Shown here: one piece after another, positions 46,076-56,440 of the stretch | How positions within the stretch are numbered: the stretch's first letter is position 1 | Layout: every line of letters starts with the position of its first letter | DNA from: Elusimicrobia bacterium GWB2_63_16 | Lineage (GTDB): Bacteria > Elusimicrobiota > Elusimicrobia > Elusimicrobiales > UBA9959 | Assembly: GCA_001799715.1 (NCBI GenBank) | Contig: MGTZ01000061.1 | Location: forward strand, 1-56,440 | Reading direction: 5' to 3' | Length of the DNA: 56,440 nucleotides | Program-made: the position numbers and the translations under genes | The notes under the pieces: model-generated | Seen by the model: only the letters and a program-made list of their open reading frames with translations | Told to the model about the DNA's origin: nothing | Database searches by the model: none

Positions 46076-46694
46076 ACCTGAGGAAGTCGTCGCCGGGCCA
46101 GTCGCCCGGAGTTCCCGGCACCGAGTTGAGCCGGGGGTCTTCGGTAGCGGGGGCGTTCATCTTCTGGAAGGATTCCTTCAGTTCGGTGAGCGAGATGTCT
46201 GATTTCTTGATGCGCATCAGTACCAGGTACCCGACCGCCCCGGAAACCAGGCCGACCGGCAGCACGTAGGTCCAGGCCGCTGCCTTCAGGGTCAGGATCA
46301 GGACCGCGCAGAGAACGATCCAGAATGAAACGGTCATGCTGACCCCGCAGAGGGTGTAGCCGACTATGAGGTTGACCTCGTCGCTGCGGGGCATGGCGAG
46401 GATGATGGCCAGCAGGGCTATGTTGATCAGCGTCAGGTACAGGGCGCGCGTGACCCAATTGCGCCAGCGGTACTTGGAGAGCACTATGGTGCCGTAGACC
46501 GGGTGGTTGACTATTTCCGCGTCCTCGAACGTGACTTCCGCGGGCGATGCTTTTACTTTCTCCGCCGCGGCGGCGCCGGGATCGTAGTCGAAGGTCTGCT
46601 CCTCCGCCCTGGAACCCAGTTGGGCGGAGGCGGGCGCGGGCAGCAGGGCGGCCAGGGCCAGGCCGGCGGCGAGCAGCGGGAGGGCCTTATTCAT
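46074..46694 (-). CDS. Membrane protein of unknown function
   Basis: 206 residues. Signal peptide or first helix (ALPLLAAGLALAALLPAPASA), a periplasmic stretch, then about three hydrophobic helices between residues 80 and 160 (YLTLINIALLAIILAM, VSFWIVLCAVLILTL, YVLPVGLVSGAVGYLVLM) and a polar tail. No family recognised. Its start overlaps the end of the 96-residue gene by 8 bases. It is last in the hemW-valS unit, and its stop lies in the terminator. Confidence 0.75.
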   Translation of the reverse strand: MNKALPLLAAGLALAALLPAPASAQLGSRAEEQTFDYDPGAAAAEKVKASPAEVTFEDAEIVNHPVYGTIVLSKYRWRNWVTRALYLTLINIALLAIILAMPRSDEVNLIVGYTLCGVSMTVSFWIVLCAVLILTLKAAAWTYVLPVGLVSGAVGYLVLMRIKKSDISLTELKESFQKMNAPATEDPRLNSVPGTPGDWPGDDFLR

Positions 46695-46977
46695 CGTCGC
46701 CCAGCCTCGGCATGGCGGGGAGGGTGTCCTCTTCCATGCGGTAATATTTGGTGGCGCCGGAGCGAAGCCTGGAGGGGGATAACTGGGTGTCCCGCAGTTT
46801 CTTGATCTCCGCCTCTTTTGTGAGATTACTCTTGAGCTTTATCTTCTGCCTAACCGAGATGCGGTCCTGGAAATGCCAATAGGAGGAGACGAACCCGCCT
46901 ATGCTGCAGGCGATAACCACTCCCGCCAGGAAGTAGGTGGTCCTGTCCTGGCGTATCCAGAACTTGGGCGCGCTCAT
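46687..46977 (-). CDS. Small single-helix membrane protein of unknown function
   Basis: 96 residues from ATG 46977, which overlaps the valS stop (ATGA on the minus strand). A longer frame upstream is only the shadow of valS. A short basic N-terminus (MSAPKFWIRQDRT) precedes one hydrophobic helix (YFLAGVVIACSIGGFVSSYW). A charged, partly helical region follows. No family recognised. It is tightly coupled to valS and to the next membrane-protein gene, so the two unknowns probably work together. Confidence 0.75.
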   Translation of the reverse strand: MSAPKFWIRQDRTTYFLAGVVIACSIGGFVSSYWHFQDRISVRQKIKLKSNLTKEAEIKKLRDTQLSPSRLRSGATKYYRMEEDTLPAMPRLGDDE

Positions 46978-49667
46978 CCCAGCTCCTCCAGGATGGCGGT
47001 CAGGCGCGAGATCTTGCCGCCGCATTCCTCGGAGCGGGCCTTGATCTTGTCGATCTCGGCCTTGGGGGCCCGGGCCATGAAGGCCGCGTCGCCCAGGCGC
47101 TGCCGGCACTGGTCGCTGTCGCTGCGGGCCTTGTCCAGCTCCTTGGCCATGCGGACTTTTTCCTTCTCCAGATCCACGGTGCCGTCCATCGGCACGTAAA
47201 GGTTGAAGGCGCCGGCGATGGCGCTGATGGCCCGGGGCGGCTTGGGCAGGTCCCTGCCCACGGCGAGGTCCTCCACCTTGGCCAGCAGGCTTACGTAGGC
47301 CGCGCCGGCCTTGAGGCGGTCCAGCGCGGGCGCGTCGCCCGAGACGGCCAGGGCTTTTATCAACTTGCCCGGCGGGATCTCGAACTGGGAGCGCACCACG
47401 CGCAGCTGCGTGATGACGCCCATCAGCTCCTGCATGGCCGCCGTAGCCGCGCCGTCGGTGGCGGGGGCTTCGGGCCAGGCCTCGTTGAGCAGGTAGCCGC
47501 CGGGCTTGGGCAGGTAGACCTTAAGGCTGGAGTAGAGCTCCTCGGTGACGTAGGGCATGAACGGGTGCAGCGCCTTGAGCGCGCCGGTGAAGAGCTCCAG
47601 CATCAGCGCGAGCACCTTGTCCTTGTCCGGGCCCTGCAGGCGCGGCTTGGCCAGCTCCAGGTACCAGTCGCAGAACTCGTCCCAGATGAAGCCGTACAGC
47701 GCGTCCTGAGCCTTGGGCAGGTCGTATTCGGCCATCGCGGCCCGCGACTTGCGCAGCGCCTCGGCGTAGCGCTCGGTGATCCAGCGGTCGGCCAGCTCGG
47801 CCGGCTTGGCCGCAGTAACGGGCGCCGGGGTTTCGGGCAGGTACATCTGCATGAAGCGCGCGGCGTTGTAGAGCTTGTTGACGAAGTTGCGTCCACCGAC
47901 GATACCTTCCTCGGAGAAAGGGATATCGCGGCCGCCCATCGTCTGCGCCATCAGCGAGAAGCGCAGCGCGTCGGTGCCGTACTTGTCGACCATAACGAGC
48001 GGGTCCACCACGTTGCCCAGCGACTTGGACATCTTCTTGCCGTGCTTGTCGCGCACGATGCCGTGCACGTAGACCTGGCTGAACGGCGGCCGGCCCATGT
48101 GCTCGATGCCGCTCATCACCATGCGGGCGACCCACAGGTAGAGGATCTCGTAGCCGGTGACCAGCACCGAGGTCGGGTAATAATAGTCCAGTTCCTTCGT
48201 TTTCTCCGGCCAGCCGAAGACGGAGAAGGGCCACAGGGCCGACGAGAACCAGGTGTCGAGCACGTCGGGGTCCTGCAGCAGGTCGTGGCCGCCGCACTTC
48301 GGGCAGGAGGACGGCTTGTCCTGCGAAATGACGGGCAGCGCGCCGTCCTCGAAAGAGACGCGGGACAGCTCGCCCTTGTCGTCGAACTTCATGCCGGCGC
48401 CCGAGCAGGCGCGGCAGTACCAGACGGGGATGCGGTGGCCCCACCAGATCTGCCGTGAAATGCACCAGTCCTGTATCTTGCCCAGCCACTGCGTGAACGG
48501 CTTCTTCCAGGAGGCGGGGTAGAACTTCACGTCCTCTTTTTCCGCGGCCGCGATGGCGGGGGCGGCCATGTCCTTCATTTTGACGAACCACTGCTCGCTG
48601 ACCAGCGGCTCTATGTGGCTGCTGCAGCGGGAGCATTTGCTGACGGAATGCTTGTAATGTTCCTCTTTCTCCAGCAGGCCGGCGGCGCTCAGGTCCTCCA
48701 CCACGGCCTTGCGGGCGGCCTGCACGCTTAAGCCCGCGTACTTGGCGGGGCAATTGACCATCTTGCCCTCGTAGGAGATCACGCGGAGCACTTCGAGGCT
48801 GTGGCGCTCGCCTATCTCGAAGTCCAGCGGGTCGTGCGCCGGGGTGATCTTCACCGCGCCGGTGCCGAAATCCTTCTCCACGCCCTCGTCGGCCACCAGC
48901 GGGATGACCCTGTCGGTGAGCGGGAGTTTGAGTTTCTTGCCGTGCAGCCCTTTGTAGCGGGTGTCCTCCGGGTTCACGGCCACGGCCGAGTCGCCCAGCA
49001 TGGTCTCGGGGCGGGTGGTGGCCACCGTGACGGAGCCGGTGCCGTCCTCGAAAGCGTACTTGATATGCCAGAGCTTGGACTTCTCGTCCTCGTATTCCAC
49101 CTCGATGTCGGACAGGGCGGTGCCGCAGCGCGTGCACCAGTTGATCATGCGCTCGCGGCGGTAGATCTGGCCCTTCTCCCACATGTAGCGGAAAGCTTCG
49201 AAGACGGCGGCCGCGCGCGGCTTGTCCATCGTGAAGCGCACGTTGCTCTTGTCGAGGTCGAGCGCGCAGCCCAGGCGCCGCAGCTGGCCGAGTATGGTGC
49301 CGCCGCATTCCTCGTACCAGGCCCAGGTGCGCTTTATGAATTCCTCGCGGCCCAGGTCGTGGCGGGTCTTGCCCTCGGCCTTGAGCTGCTTCTCCATGAC
49401 GTTCTGCGTGGCTATGCCGCCGTGGTCGGTGCCGGGCACCCAGTAGGCCTCGCGGCCCATCATGCGGGCGTAGCGGATCAGCACGTCCTGCAGCGTGTTG
49501 TTGAGGGCGTGGCCGATATGCAGCGCGCCGGTGATATTGGGCGGGGGGATAACCACCACGAAAGGCTTCTTGTCCGGGCTGGGGGTGGAAATGAAGAGCC
49601 TTTCTTTCTGCCAGGTATCGGCCCACTTGGCCTCTACCGGCTTGGGGTCGTAAGCTTTGCTTAGCAT
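46974..49667 (-). CDS. valS: Valyl-tRNA synthetase
   Basis: 897 residues, usual for class I ValRS. It charges tRNA-Val, with editing of Thr. HIGH is at 50-53 (PPPNITGALHIGH) and KMSKS near 545 (GKKMSKSLGNVVDP). The editing domain (about 190-340) has TTRPETMLGD and LVADEGVEKDFGTGAVKITP. The C-terminal coiled-coil arm is typical (LEKEKVRMAKELDKARSDSD). A CxxC pair (WCTRCG; CSRCSSH; CPKCGGH) suggests structural zinc. It lies 13 bases after hemW. Confidence 0.97.
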   Translation of the reverse strand: MLSKAYDPKPVEAKWADTWQKERLFISTPSPDKKPFVVVIPPPNITGALHIGHALNNTLQDVLIRYARMMGREAYWVPGTDHGGIATQNVMEKQLKAEGKTRHDLGREEFIKRTWAWYEECGGTILGQLRRLGCALDLDKSNVRFTMDKPRAAAVFEAFRYMWEKGQIYRRERMINWCTRCGTALSDIEVEYEDEKSKLWHIKYAFEDGTGSVTVATTRPETMLGDSAVAVNPEDTRYKGLHGKKLKLPLTDRVIPLVADEGVEKDFGTGAVKITPAHDPLDFEIGERHSLEVLRVISYEGKMVNCPAKYAGLSVQAARKAVVEDLSAAGLLEKEEHYKHSVSKCSRCSSHIEPLVSEQWFVKMKDMAAPAIAAAEKEDVKFYPASWKKPFTQWLGKIQDWCISRQIWWGHRIPVWYCRACSGAGMKFDDKGELSRVSFEDGALPVISQDKPSSCPKCGGHDLLQDPDVLDTWFSSALWPFSVFGWPEKTKELDYYYPTSVLVTGYEILYLWVARMVMSGIEHMGRPPFSQVYVHGIVRDKHGKKMSKSLGNVVDPLVMVDKYGTDALRFSLMAQTMGGRDIPFSEEGIVGGRNFVNKLYNAARFMQMYLPETPAPVTAAKPAELADRWITERYAEALRKSRAAMAEYDLPKAQDALYGFIWDEFCDWYLELAKPRLQGPDKDKVLALMLELFTGALKALHPFMPYVTEELYSSLKVYLPKPGGYLLNEAWPEAPATDGAATAAMQELMGVITQLRVVRSQFEIPPGKLIKALAVSGDAPALDRLKAGAAYVSLLAKVEDLAVGRDLPKPPRAISAIAGAFNLYVPMDGTVDLEKEKVRMAKELDKARSDSDQCRQRLGDAAFMARAPKAEIDKIKARSEECGGKISRLTAILEELG

Positions 49668-49680
49668 GATGTCCTTTGAT

Positions 49681-50772
49681 TTACACGAATTCGCGGAAAA
49701 CGGCGTTGGAGACGTAAAGGCGGTCCTCTTTGATCCGGATGACGGGGCCGCTTTTCTCTATGAGGCCGGCCTGCAGCAGCCGGTCTATCTCGCCTCTAAA
49801 TTCTATAAATATATCGTCCGGCAGTTCAATTCCGGCCGTCCGGCGCAGCCCCAGCATTATCCTCTCGGCGTCTTTGGCCCGGCCTTCCAGCTTTTCGCTG
49901 TACTGGAGGGGAATGCAGCCGCCGGCAGCCGCCGCAGCGACATATTCCCCGGTGGAGGCCGTGTTGGCTCGGCGCTCGCCGCCCAGGTAGGAGGCGGCCG
50001 CCGGGCCTAAACCCAGGTATTCGCCCTGGTCCCAGTAGTTGAGGTTGTGCAGCGACTCGCGGCCGGGCCGGGCGAAATTCGAGATCTCGTAGCGCCGCAG
50101 GCCGGCCAGGTCCAGCGCCGCCGCCCCGGCCTCGTACATGCCGGCGGCCGCGTCCGGCTCTTCCTGCACGCCGGCGGCCGAGAACGGGGTGCCGTCGTGC
50201 ACTTCCAGCGCGTAGAAGGAGACATGCTCGGGCTTGAGCGCCAGCAGCCAGTCCAGCGAGTCCGCGAAATCTTTCAGCGATTGCCCCGGCAGGCCGCACA
50301 TCAGGTCCGCGTTGATGTCGCGGAAGCCCGCGGCCCGCAGCTGCCCGTAGGCGCGCAGGAAGTCTTGCGGTGTCGCTATCCTGCCCAGTTTTTTGAGCAG
50401 CCGCTCCTGCGAGGACTGCAGGCCGAGGCTGACGCGGTTCACTCCGGCCGCCTTCAGCAGCGCGGCTTTCTCCGCGTCCAGGCTTTCCGGGTTGGCCTCG
50501 AAGGTGCTCTCCCGCAGGCTCTCCAGCGGGCCGGTCAGGGTTTCAATGATGCCGCACAGCCGCCGGAGCTGTTCCGGCGAGAGCAGGCTGGGCGTGCCGC
50601 CGCCCGCATAAAGGGTGTCGAAGCTGCCCGCCAGGGCGTCGTAGCGCGCCGACTCCGCCGCCAGCGCCCCCAGGAAAGCGTCGATCTCCGCCGGCGCGCC
50701 GGGGGCGGAGGCGAAGTCGCAGTAGCCGCATTTGGCCCTGCAGAACGGGATATGTACGTAAAGTCCGCGCAT
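49681..50772 (-). CDS. hemW: Radical SAM protein HemW (coproporphyrinogen oxidase-like)
   Basis: 363 residues. The radical SAM cluster motif CRAKCGYC has Cys11, Cys15 and Cys18 in the context YVHIPFCRAKCGYCDF. FDTLYAGGGTPSLL, TFEANPESLD and VSLGLQSSQERLL follow. The extra N-terminal cysteine and motifs of true HemN are missing, which favours HemW, a haem chaperone. The TATAAT 6 bases before the ATG suggests a leaderless message. It is followed by valS. Confidence 0.93.
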   Translation of the reverse strand: MRGLYVHIPFCRAKCGYCDFASAPGAPAEIDAFLGALAAESARYDALAGSFDTLYAGGGTPSLLSPEQLRRLCGIIETLTGPLESLRESTFEANPESLDAEKAALLKAAGVNRVSLGLQSSQERLLKKLGRIATPQDFLRAYGQLRAAGFRDINADLMCGLPGQSLKDFADSLDWLLALKPEHVSFYALEVHDGTPFSAAGVQEEPDAAAGMYEAGAAALDLAGLRRYEISNFARPGRESLHNLNYWDQGEYLGLGPAAASYLGGERRANTASTGEYVAAAAAGGCIPLQYSEKLEGRAKDAERIMLGLRRTAGIELPDDIFIEFRGEIDRLLQAGLIEKSGPVIRIKEDRLYVSNAVFREFV

Positions 50773-50778
50773 GGTCCT

Positions 50779-50784
50779 ATTATA
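50779..50784 (-). promoter_or_regulatory. TATAAT box of hemW, probable leaderless start
   Basis: On the minus strand TATAAT is followed by AGGACC and then ATG, so the start point should coincide with the start codon. Its first T is part of the T-run of the preceding slipin terminator. No -35 is recognisable. Confidence 0.55.
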
Positions 50785-50813
50785 AAAAGAAGGGGCGGCC
50801 GGGCCGCCCCTTC
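50784..50813 (-). terminator. Terminator of the slipin gene
   Basis: On the minus strand, stem GAAGGGGCGG / CCGCCCCTTC (10 bp) with a five-base loop and a T5 run that merges into the hemW TATAAT. Confidence 0.88.
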
Positions 50814-50831
50814 CGTCGGCGGCCGCGCCGC

Positions 50832-51575
50832 CTAGTTCTGGCTCTTCTTGAGGAACTGGCTGATCATGTCTATCGGTATCGGGAAGATGGTGGTGGAATT
50901 CCTCTCGGTGGCCACCTCGGTGAGCGTCTGCAGATAGCGCAGCTGTATGGCGGCCGGCTCGCTGCCGATGATCTTGGCCGCGTCCGCCAGCTTCTGGGAG
51001 GCCTGGAATTCGCCCTCGGCGTGGATGATCTTGGCGCGGCGCTCGCGCTCGGCTTCGGCCTGGCGGGCGATGGCGCGCTGCATTTCCTGGGGCAGGTCCA
51101 CGTTCTTCACCTCTACGCTGGACACCTTGATGCCCCAGGGCTCGGTGTGCTGGTCGAGGATCTGCTGCAGGTTCTGGTTGATCTTGTCGCGCTGCGCGAG
51201 CAGGTCGTCGAGTTCCTGCTGGCCGAGCACGCTGCGCAGCGTGGTCTGGGCCAGCTGGCTGGTGGCGTACATGAAATTCTCCACGTTCAGCACGGCCGAC
51301 TGCGGGTTGACGACGCGGAAGTAGACCACGGCGTTGACCTTTACCGAGATGTTGTCCCGGGTGATGATGTCCTGCGGCGGCACGTCCATGACCACTACGC
51401 GGGTGCTGATGCGGAACATCTGCTGCACGCCGGGGATCAGGATGATCAGGCCGGGGCCCTTCACGCCGGTGAAGCGGCCGAAGGTCAGCGTGACGCCGCG
51501 CTCGTACTCGTTAAGCACCTTGATGCTGGCGAACAGGATGACCACTGCGATTATTATTAAAGGAGCGAAACCCAT
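50832..51575 (-). CDS. Slipin (SPFH/stomatin-family membrane protein)
   Basis: 247 residues. One N-terminal membrane helix ([18 protein letters not shown]), then an SPFH domain ([48 protein letters not shown]) and a coiled-coil region ([20 protein letters not shown]). Slipins form membrane microdomain scaffolds and often pair with an NfeD protease-like partner, which is not seen here. It is transcribed alone, divergently from nusB, with its own promoter and terminator. GGAGG is the ribosome-binding site. Confidence 0.92.
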   Translation of the reverse strand: MGFAPLIIIAVVILFASIKVLNEYERGVTLTFGRFTGVKGPGLIILIPGVQQMFRISTRVVVMDVPPQDIITRDNISVKVNAVVYFRVVNPQSAVLNVENFMYATSQLAQTTLRSVLGQQELDDLLAQRDKINQNLQQILDQHTEPWGIKVSSVEVKNVDLPQEMQRAIARQAEAERERRAKIIHAEGEFQASQKLADAAKIIGSEPAAIQLRYLQTLTEVATERNSTTIFPIPIDMISQFLKKSQN

Positions 51576-51616
51576 TTGAACCTCCGTATGCTTGCGCTTT
51601 TCCCTTACCTGTGGCT

Positions 51617-51645
51617 AGTCTACAAAAGACGGAGCGCCGTGACAA
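51617..51645 (-). promoter_or_regulatory. Candidate slipin promoter
   Basis: On the minus strand TTGTCA (51645-51640), a 17-base spacer and TAGACT (51622-51617), in the divergent gap with nusB. Confidence 0.5.
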
Positions 51646-51700
51646 CATTTTATACCCGTCGTAAATTTAGTATTATATCCGTGCAAGGTCTTTTTAAATT

Positions 51701-54117
<2,417 letters not shown>

Positions 54118-54158
54118 GTCTTTCCGGATAAGCCGCCCGGCGGGCCGACAAAATAATC

Positions 54159-55658
54159 ATGGACAAGACCGCTTACCTCAGCGTTTACGACAAGACCGGC
54201 GTAGAGGACTTCGCGCGCGGCCTGGCCGAGCTGGATTTCGAGATCTACGCCTCGGGGTCCACCTATAAGCTGCTGGCCGAGGCCGGCATAGAGGCCGAGG
54301 AGGTGAAGTACTCGCCGCCCGTGCCCTCGGCCGTGCTCAAGGCGCTCGCCGGCCGTTTCCCTGCCGTCTCCGAGAACGGCGTGGAACTGCCGCGCTTCCG
54401 CGTGGTGGTCGCCAACCTTTACCCTATAGCCGCCGTCATGGGGCAGCCGGAGTTCGCCATAGAGGAACTGCCCGGCTATCTGGACCAGGCCAACTCCGCC
54501 GTGCTGCGCGCGGCGGCGCGGGATTTCGTCAGCGTCATCTCCGTCTGCTCGGCGGCCGATTACGCCCCCGTGCTCGCCGCGCTCAAGGAAGCCGGCGGCC
54601 TGGAGCCGGGCGTGCAGAAGCAGCTGGCCGCCAGGGCCTGGCAGTACCTGGCCGCCTACGACGCCACCGTGGCACAGTACCTCTCCGAGACCGGCAATTT
54701 ACTGGGCGACGAGGTGGTGATGAGCCTGCGCAAGGTGGCCGACCTGGACTACGGCGAGAACCGCCACCAGAACGCGGCCTTCTACGCCCTCAGCGGCGCG
54801 CGCCCCCGCGGCCTCAACGCCGCCCGGCTGCTGTCAGGCGGCGACTTTAATTTCAATCATTACCTGGACCTCGACACCGCCTTCGAGCTGGCGCAGGAAT
54901 TCGAGGAACCGGTCTGCGTCATAGTTAAGCACGACCGGCCGGCCGCGGTCTGCTGCGGCAGCACCCAGGCCGAGAGCCTGCGGGGCGCGTTGCGCAGCGA
55001 GCCGGCCGGTTCGGTGGGCGGCACGGCCGCTTTTAACCGCCAGGTGGAGCCGGAGACGGCCGCGGCGCTGGCGGAGACTTTCATAGAGAGCGTGGTGGCC
55101 CCGGACTACGCGCCGGAGGCGCTCAAGGCGCTGAAGTCCAAGGCCGGCCTGCGCGTGGTGGCGCTGCCGGCGCCGGTGCTTTCGCCCTACGAGGTGAACC
55201 TGCGCTCGGTGGCGGGCGGGGTGCTGATAGAGTCCAGGGACAACCGGCTTTTCTCGGCCGAGCCCGCCTGCGCTACGAAGCGCAAGCCCACTGAAGCCGA
55301 GGCGGCCGCGCTGCGGCTGGCCTGGAAGACGGTGAAATACGCTAAGACCTACGCCGTGGCGCTGGCCGAAGGGCGCTGCGTGACGGCGATCAGCGCCTCC
55401 GAGAGCTCTACCTACGACGCGGTGCGCAACGCCTTGTGGAAAATGCGCGAGAAGCGCTCCATCCTGCCGGGCGCCGGCCCGCTGGTGATGGCGGCCGACG
55501 CCGCGCTGCCGCTGAAGACGCTGCAGGCCGCCCTGGCCGGCGGCGTGACGGCCGTGATACAGCCGGGGGGCTGGCAGGACGACGAGGACTGCGCCCGGTT
55601 CTGCGACGAAAGGAATGTCGCCATGCTGTTCGCCGGTATCCGCCATTTCCGGCACTAG
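54159..55658 (+). CDS. purH: Strongly diverged PurH-like protein (IMP cyclohydrolase/AICAR transformylase fold)
   Basis: 499 residues, aligned with PurH from start (AYLSVYDKTGVEDFARGLAE) to end (GVTAVIQPGGWQDDEDC, IRHFRH). The cyclohydrolase half lacks the usual GRVKTLHPxIHGG loop, and the GGPxMxRxAAKN region is replaced (LDQANSAVLRAAARD). In the transformylase half YGENRHQ, VKHDRPA (with the catalytic Lys-His) and LRSVAGG remain, but SAFGG reads GSVGG and the IGAGQxSR region reads ISASESS. It may be a divergent purine enzyme that keeps only part of the activity, or a repurposed paralogue. There is no ribosome-binding site of note. Confidence 0.75.
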   Translation: MDKTAYLSVYDKTGVEDFARGLAELDFEIYASGSTYKLLAEAGIEAEEVKYSPPVPSAVLKALAGRFPAVSENGVELPRFRVVVANLYPIAAVMGQPEFAIEELPGYLDQANSAVLRAAARDFVSVISVCSAADYAPVLAALKEAGGLEPGVQKQLAARAWQYLAAYDATVAQYLSETGNLLGDEVVMSLRKVADLDYGENRHQNAAFYALSGARPRGLNAARLLSGGDFNFNHYLDLDTAFELAQEFEEPVCVIVKHDRPAAVCCGSTQAESLRGALRSEPAGSVGGTAAFNRQVEPETAAALAETFIESVVAPDYAPEALKALKSKAGLRVVALPAPVLSPYEVNLRSVAGGVLIESRDNRLFSAEPACATKRKPTEAEAAALRLAWKTVKYAKTYAVALAEGRCVTAISASESSTYDAVRNALWKMREKRSILPGAGPLVMAADAALPLKTLQAALAGGVTAVIQPGGWQDDEDCARFCDERNVAMLFAGIRHFRH

Positions 55659-55672
55659 CTTTCAAACCATAC

Positions 55673-55874
55673 GCGGCCTGCCAGGTGGCCCGGAGCGCAA
55701 AACGCGCAAGAAAGTGTCGCTGTGCTCCACGCGCGCACACCGTGCGCTCGCTCATCAATCGGGCAAGAAAGTGTCGCTTCGCTCCACGCGGCGAATTAAC
55801 AAGCCTCGCTCGAGAAAGTGTCGCTGCGCTCCACGCATGAAGGTTTTGTTAACCCGGGCCCCCTGTCAGTCCGC
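55673..55874 (-). repeat. Structured intergenic repeat element, copy 3 (inverted, expanded)
   Basis: The gap between the purH-like gene and glnS (55659-55985) holds this element. Outer arms 55673-55693 and 55854-55874 are an imperfect 21-bp inverted repeat (18 of 21). Read on the minus strand it has CGGGTTAACAAAACC, GAGGCTTG, GCGCACGGTGTGCGC and TTTTGCGCTCCGGGCC, in the same order as copy 1. Three extra modules with the plus-strand core GAAAGTGTCGCT..GCTCCACGC lie at 55706-55733, 55763-55790 and 55811-55836. The third is flanked by TTAACAAGCCT / AGGTTTTGTTAA (55796-55806, 55841-55852). No gene was seen in the gap. Confidence 0.7.
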
Positions 55875-55973
55875 AGCGGCCCTTGGCCCTGCGCCCTAAA
55901 ATCGCTCACGGCAAGCCGGGCTATGCCGGCCGCCCTCACGCAGTTGGCCTGAAACTGGCGGAGGGGAAATTGT

Positions 55974-55979
55974 TATAAT
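55974..55979 (+). promoter_or_regulatory. TATAAT box of glnS, probable leaderless start
   Basis: Consensus TATAAT, then TAACAT, then ATG at 55986. The start point should fall on or next to the start codon. GGAGGGG at 55960-55966 is 19 bases away from ATG, too far to act as ribosome-binding site. Confidence 0.6.
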
Positions 55980-55985
55980 TAACAT

Positions 55986-56440
55986 ATGGAAAACACGGAG
56001 CCCAAGAGCAACTTTATTCGCGAGATTATCGATAAGGATATGGAGAGCGGCCGGTTCGACGGCCGGGTGCATACGCGCTTTCCCCCGGAACCCAACGGCT
56101 ACCTGCATATCGGCCACGCCACCTCCATCATCCTCAATTCCGGCATAGCCGCCGCCTACAAGGGCAAGTTCAACCTGCGCTTCGACGACACCAACCCCGC
56201 CAAGGAAGAGCAGGAGTACGTGGATTCCATCGTGGAGGACGTGAAGTGGCTGGGCGGTAACTTCGAGGACAGGCTGTTCTTCGCCTCCGACTATTTCCCG
56301 CAGATGTACGACTGGGCCATGCAGCTGGTGAAGACCGGCAAGGCTTTCGTCTGCGACCTGAACGCCGACCAGATCCGCGAGCACCGCGGCGCCCCCGGCA
56401 CGCCCGGCAAGGATTCCCCGTTCCGCAACCGCTCCATAGA
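55986..56440 (+). CDS. glnS: Glutaminyl-tRNA synthetase, N-terminal part (cut by window end)
   Basis: The first 151 residues are visible. The start [20 protein letters not shown] and [18 protein letters not shown], with HIGH at 41-44, are diagnostic of GlnRS. Next come [20 protein letters not shown] and VKWLGG. It charges tRNA-Gln directly, so this organism need not rely wholly on the Glu-tRNA amidotransferase route. The frame is open to the last base. The ATG follows the TATAAT by 6 bases, with no leader. Confidence 0.95.
   Translation, partial: MENTEPKSNFIREIIDKDMESGRFDGRVHTRFPPEPNGYLHIGHATSIILNSGIAAAYKGKFNLRFDDTNPAKEEQEYVDSIVEDVKWLGGNFEDRLFFASDYFPQMYDWAMQLVKTGKAFVCDLNADQIREHRGAPGTPGKDSPFRNRSI

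Noticed and set aside
55706-55836. Three spaced copies of a 25-28 base sequence resembling a short CRISPR array
   Set aside because: Spacing is unequal (57 and 47 bases), the spacers contain parts of the intergenic element shared with 13.15 and 25.13 kb, and no cas genes are near.

Overview
The window is GC-rich, densely packed chromosomal DNA of a diderm (Gram-negative-type) bacterium. It encodes LptD, a complete pal-cpoB-tolB cluster, MurA, menaquinone-type prenyl genes and several outer-membrane beta-barrels. It also encodes PorV/PorQ-like proteins and secreted proteins ending in a FlgD-Ig/type-9-like C-terminal domain. Together with common use of the Ile codon ATA despite the high GC, this fits Elusimicrobiota or a nearby lineage. 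That assignment is inference: there is no rRNA or other decisive marker. No tRNA, rRNA, phage module or complete insertion sequence was seen.

Layout. 1-5.3 kb: surface block A (beta-barrel proteins, a PorV-like barrel fused to HEAT-like repeats, a small protein with the sorting-type C-terminus, a fibre-like protein). 5.4-17.5 kb: housekeeping (smc, phosphoesterase, response regulator, trxA, polA, then the overlapping chain rhomboid-coaE-rho-M23 peptidase, then rpmE). 17.6-25.1 kb: a tight six-gene run prfA-prmC-murA-folC-ROK-lptD that begins 2 bases after a near-perfect palindromic mobile-type element. 25.4-27.4 kb: sugar epimerase, thymidine kinase and a lone transposase N-terminal domain. 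27.4-32 kb, minus strand: pal-cpoB-tolB, and prenyl synthase-menA. 32-33 kb: a His-rich metal exporter. 33-46 kb: surface block B, with a FecR-domain protein, a beta-barrel paralogous to one in block A, a 3033-residue secreted protein built of three seven-bladed propellers, and a second PorV. 46-51.6 kb, minus strand: hemW-valS and two unknown membrane proteins, and a slipin. 51.7-56.4 kb: nusB-ligA, a strongly diverged purH and the start of glnS.

How the parts fit. Blocks A and B share three kinds of gene (PorV-like barrel, paralogous OMP, protein with a FlgD-Ig-like C-terminus), which suggests one secretion and surface-display system used twice. The most novel non-coding signal is a family of intergenic elements of about 130 bp at 13.15, 25.13 and (expanded, inverted) 55.67 kb. 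Their end arms are complementary within each copy but differ between copies, and a central hairpin with a GGT loop keeps pairing although its stem sequence changes. This points to selection on structure. Several genes (CDF exporter, hemW, glnS) have a TATAAT box ending 6-7 bases before ATG and no ribosome-binding site, which suggests leaderless mRNAs.
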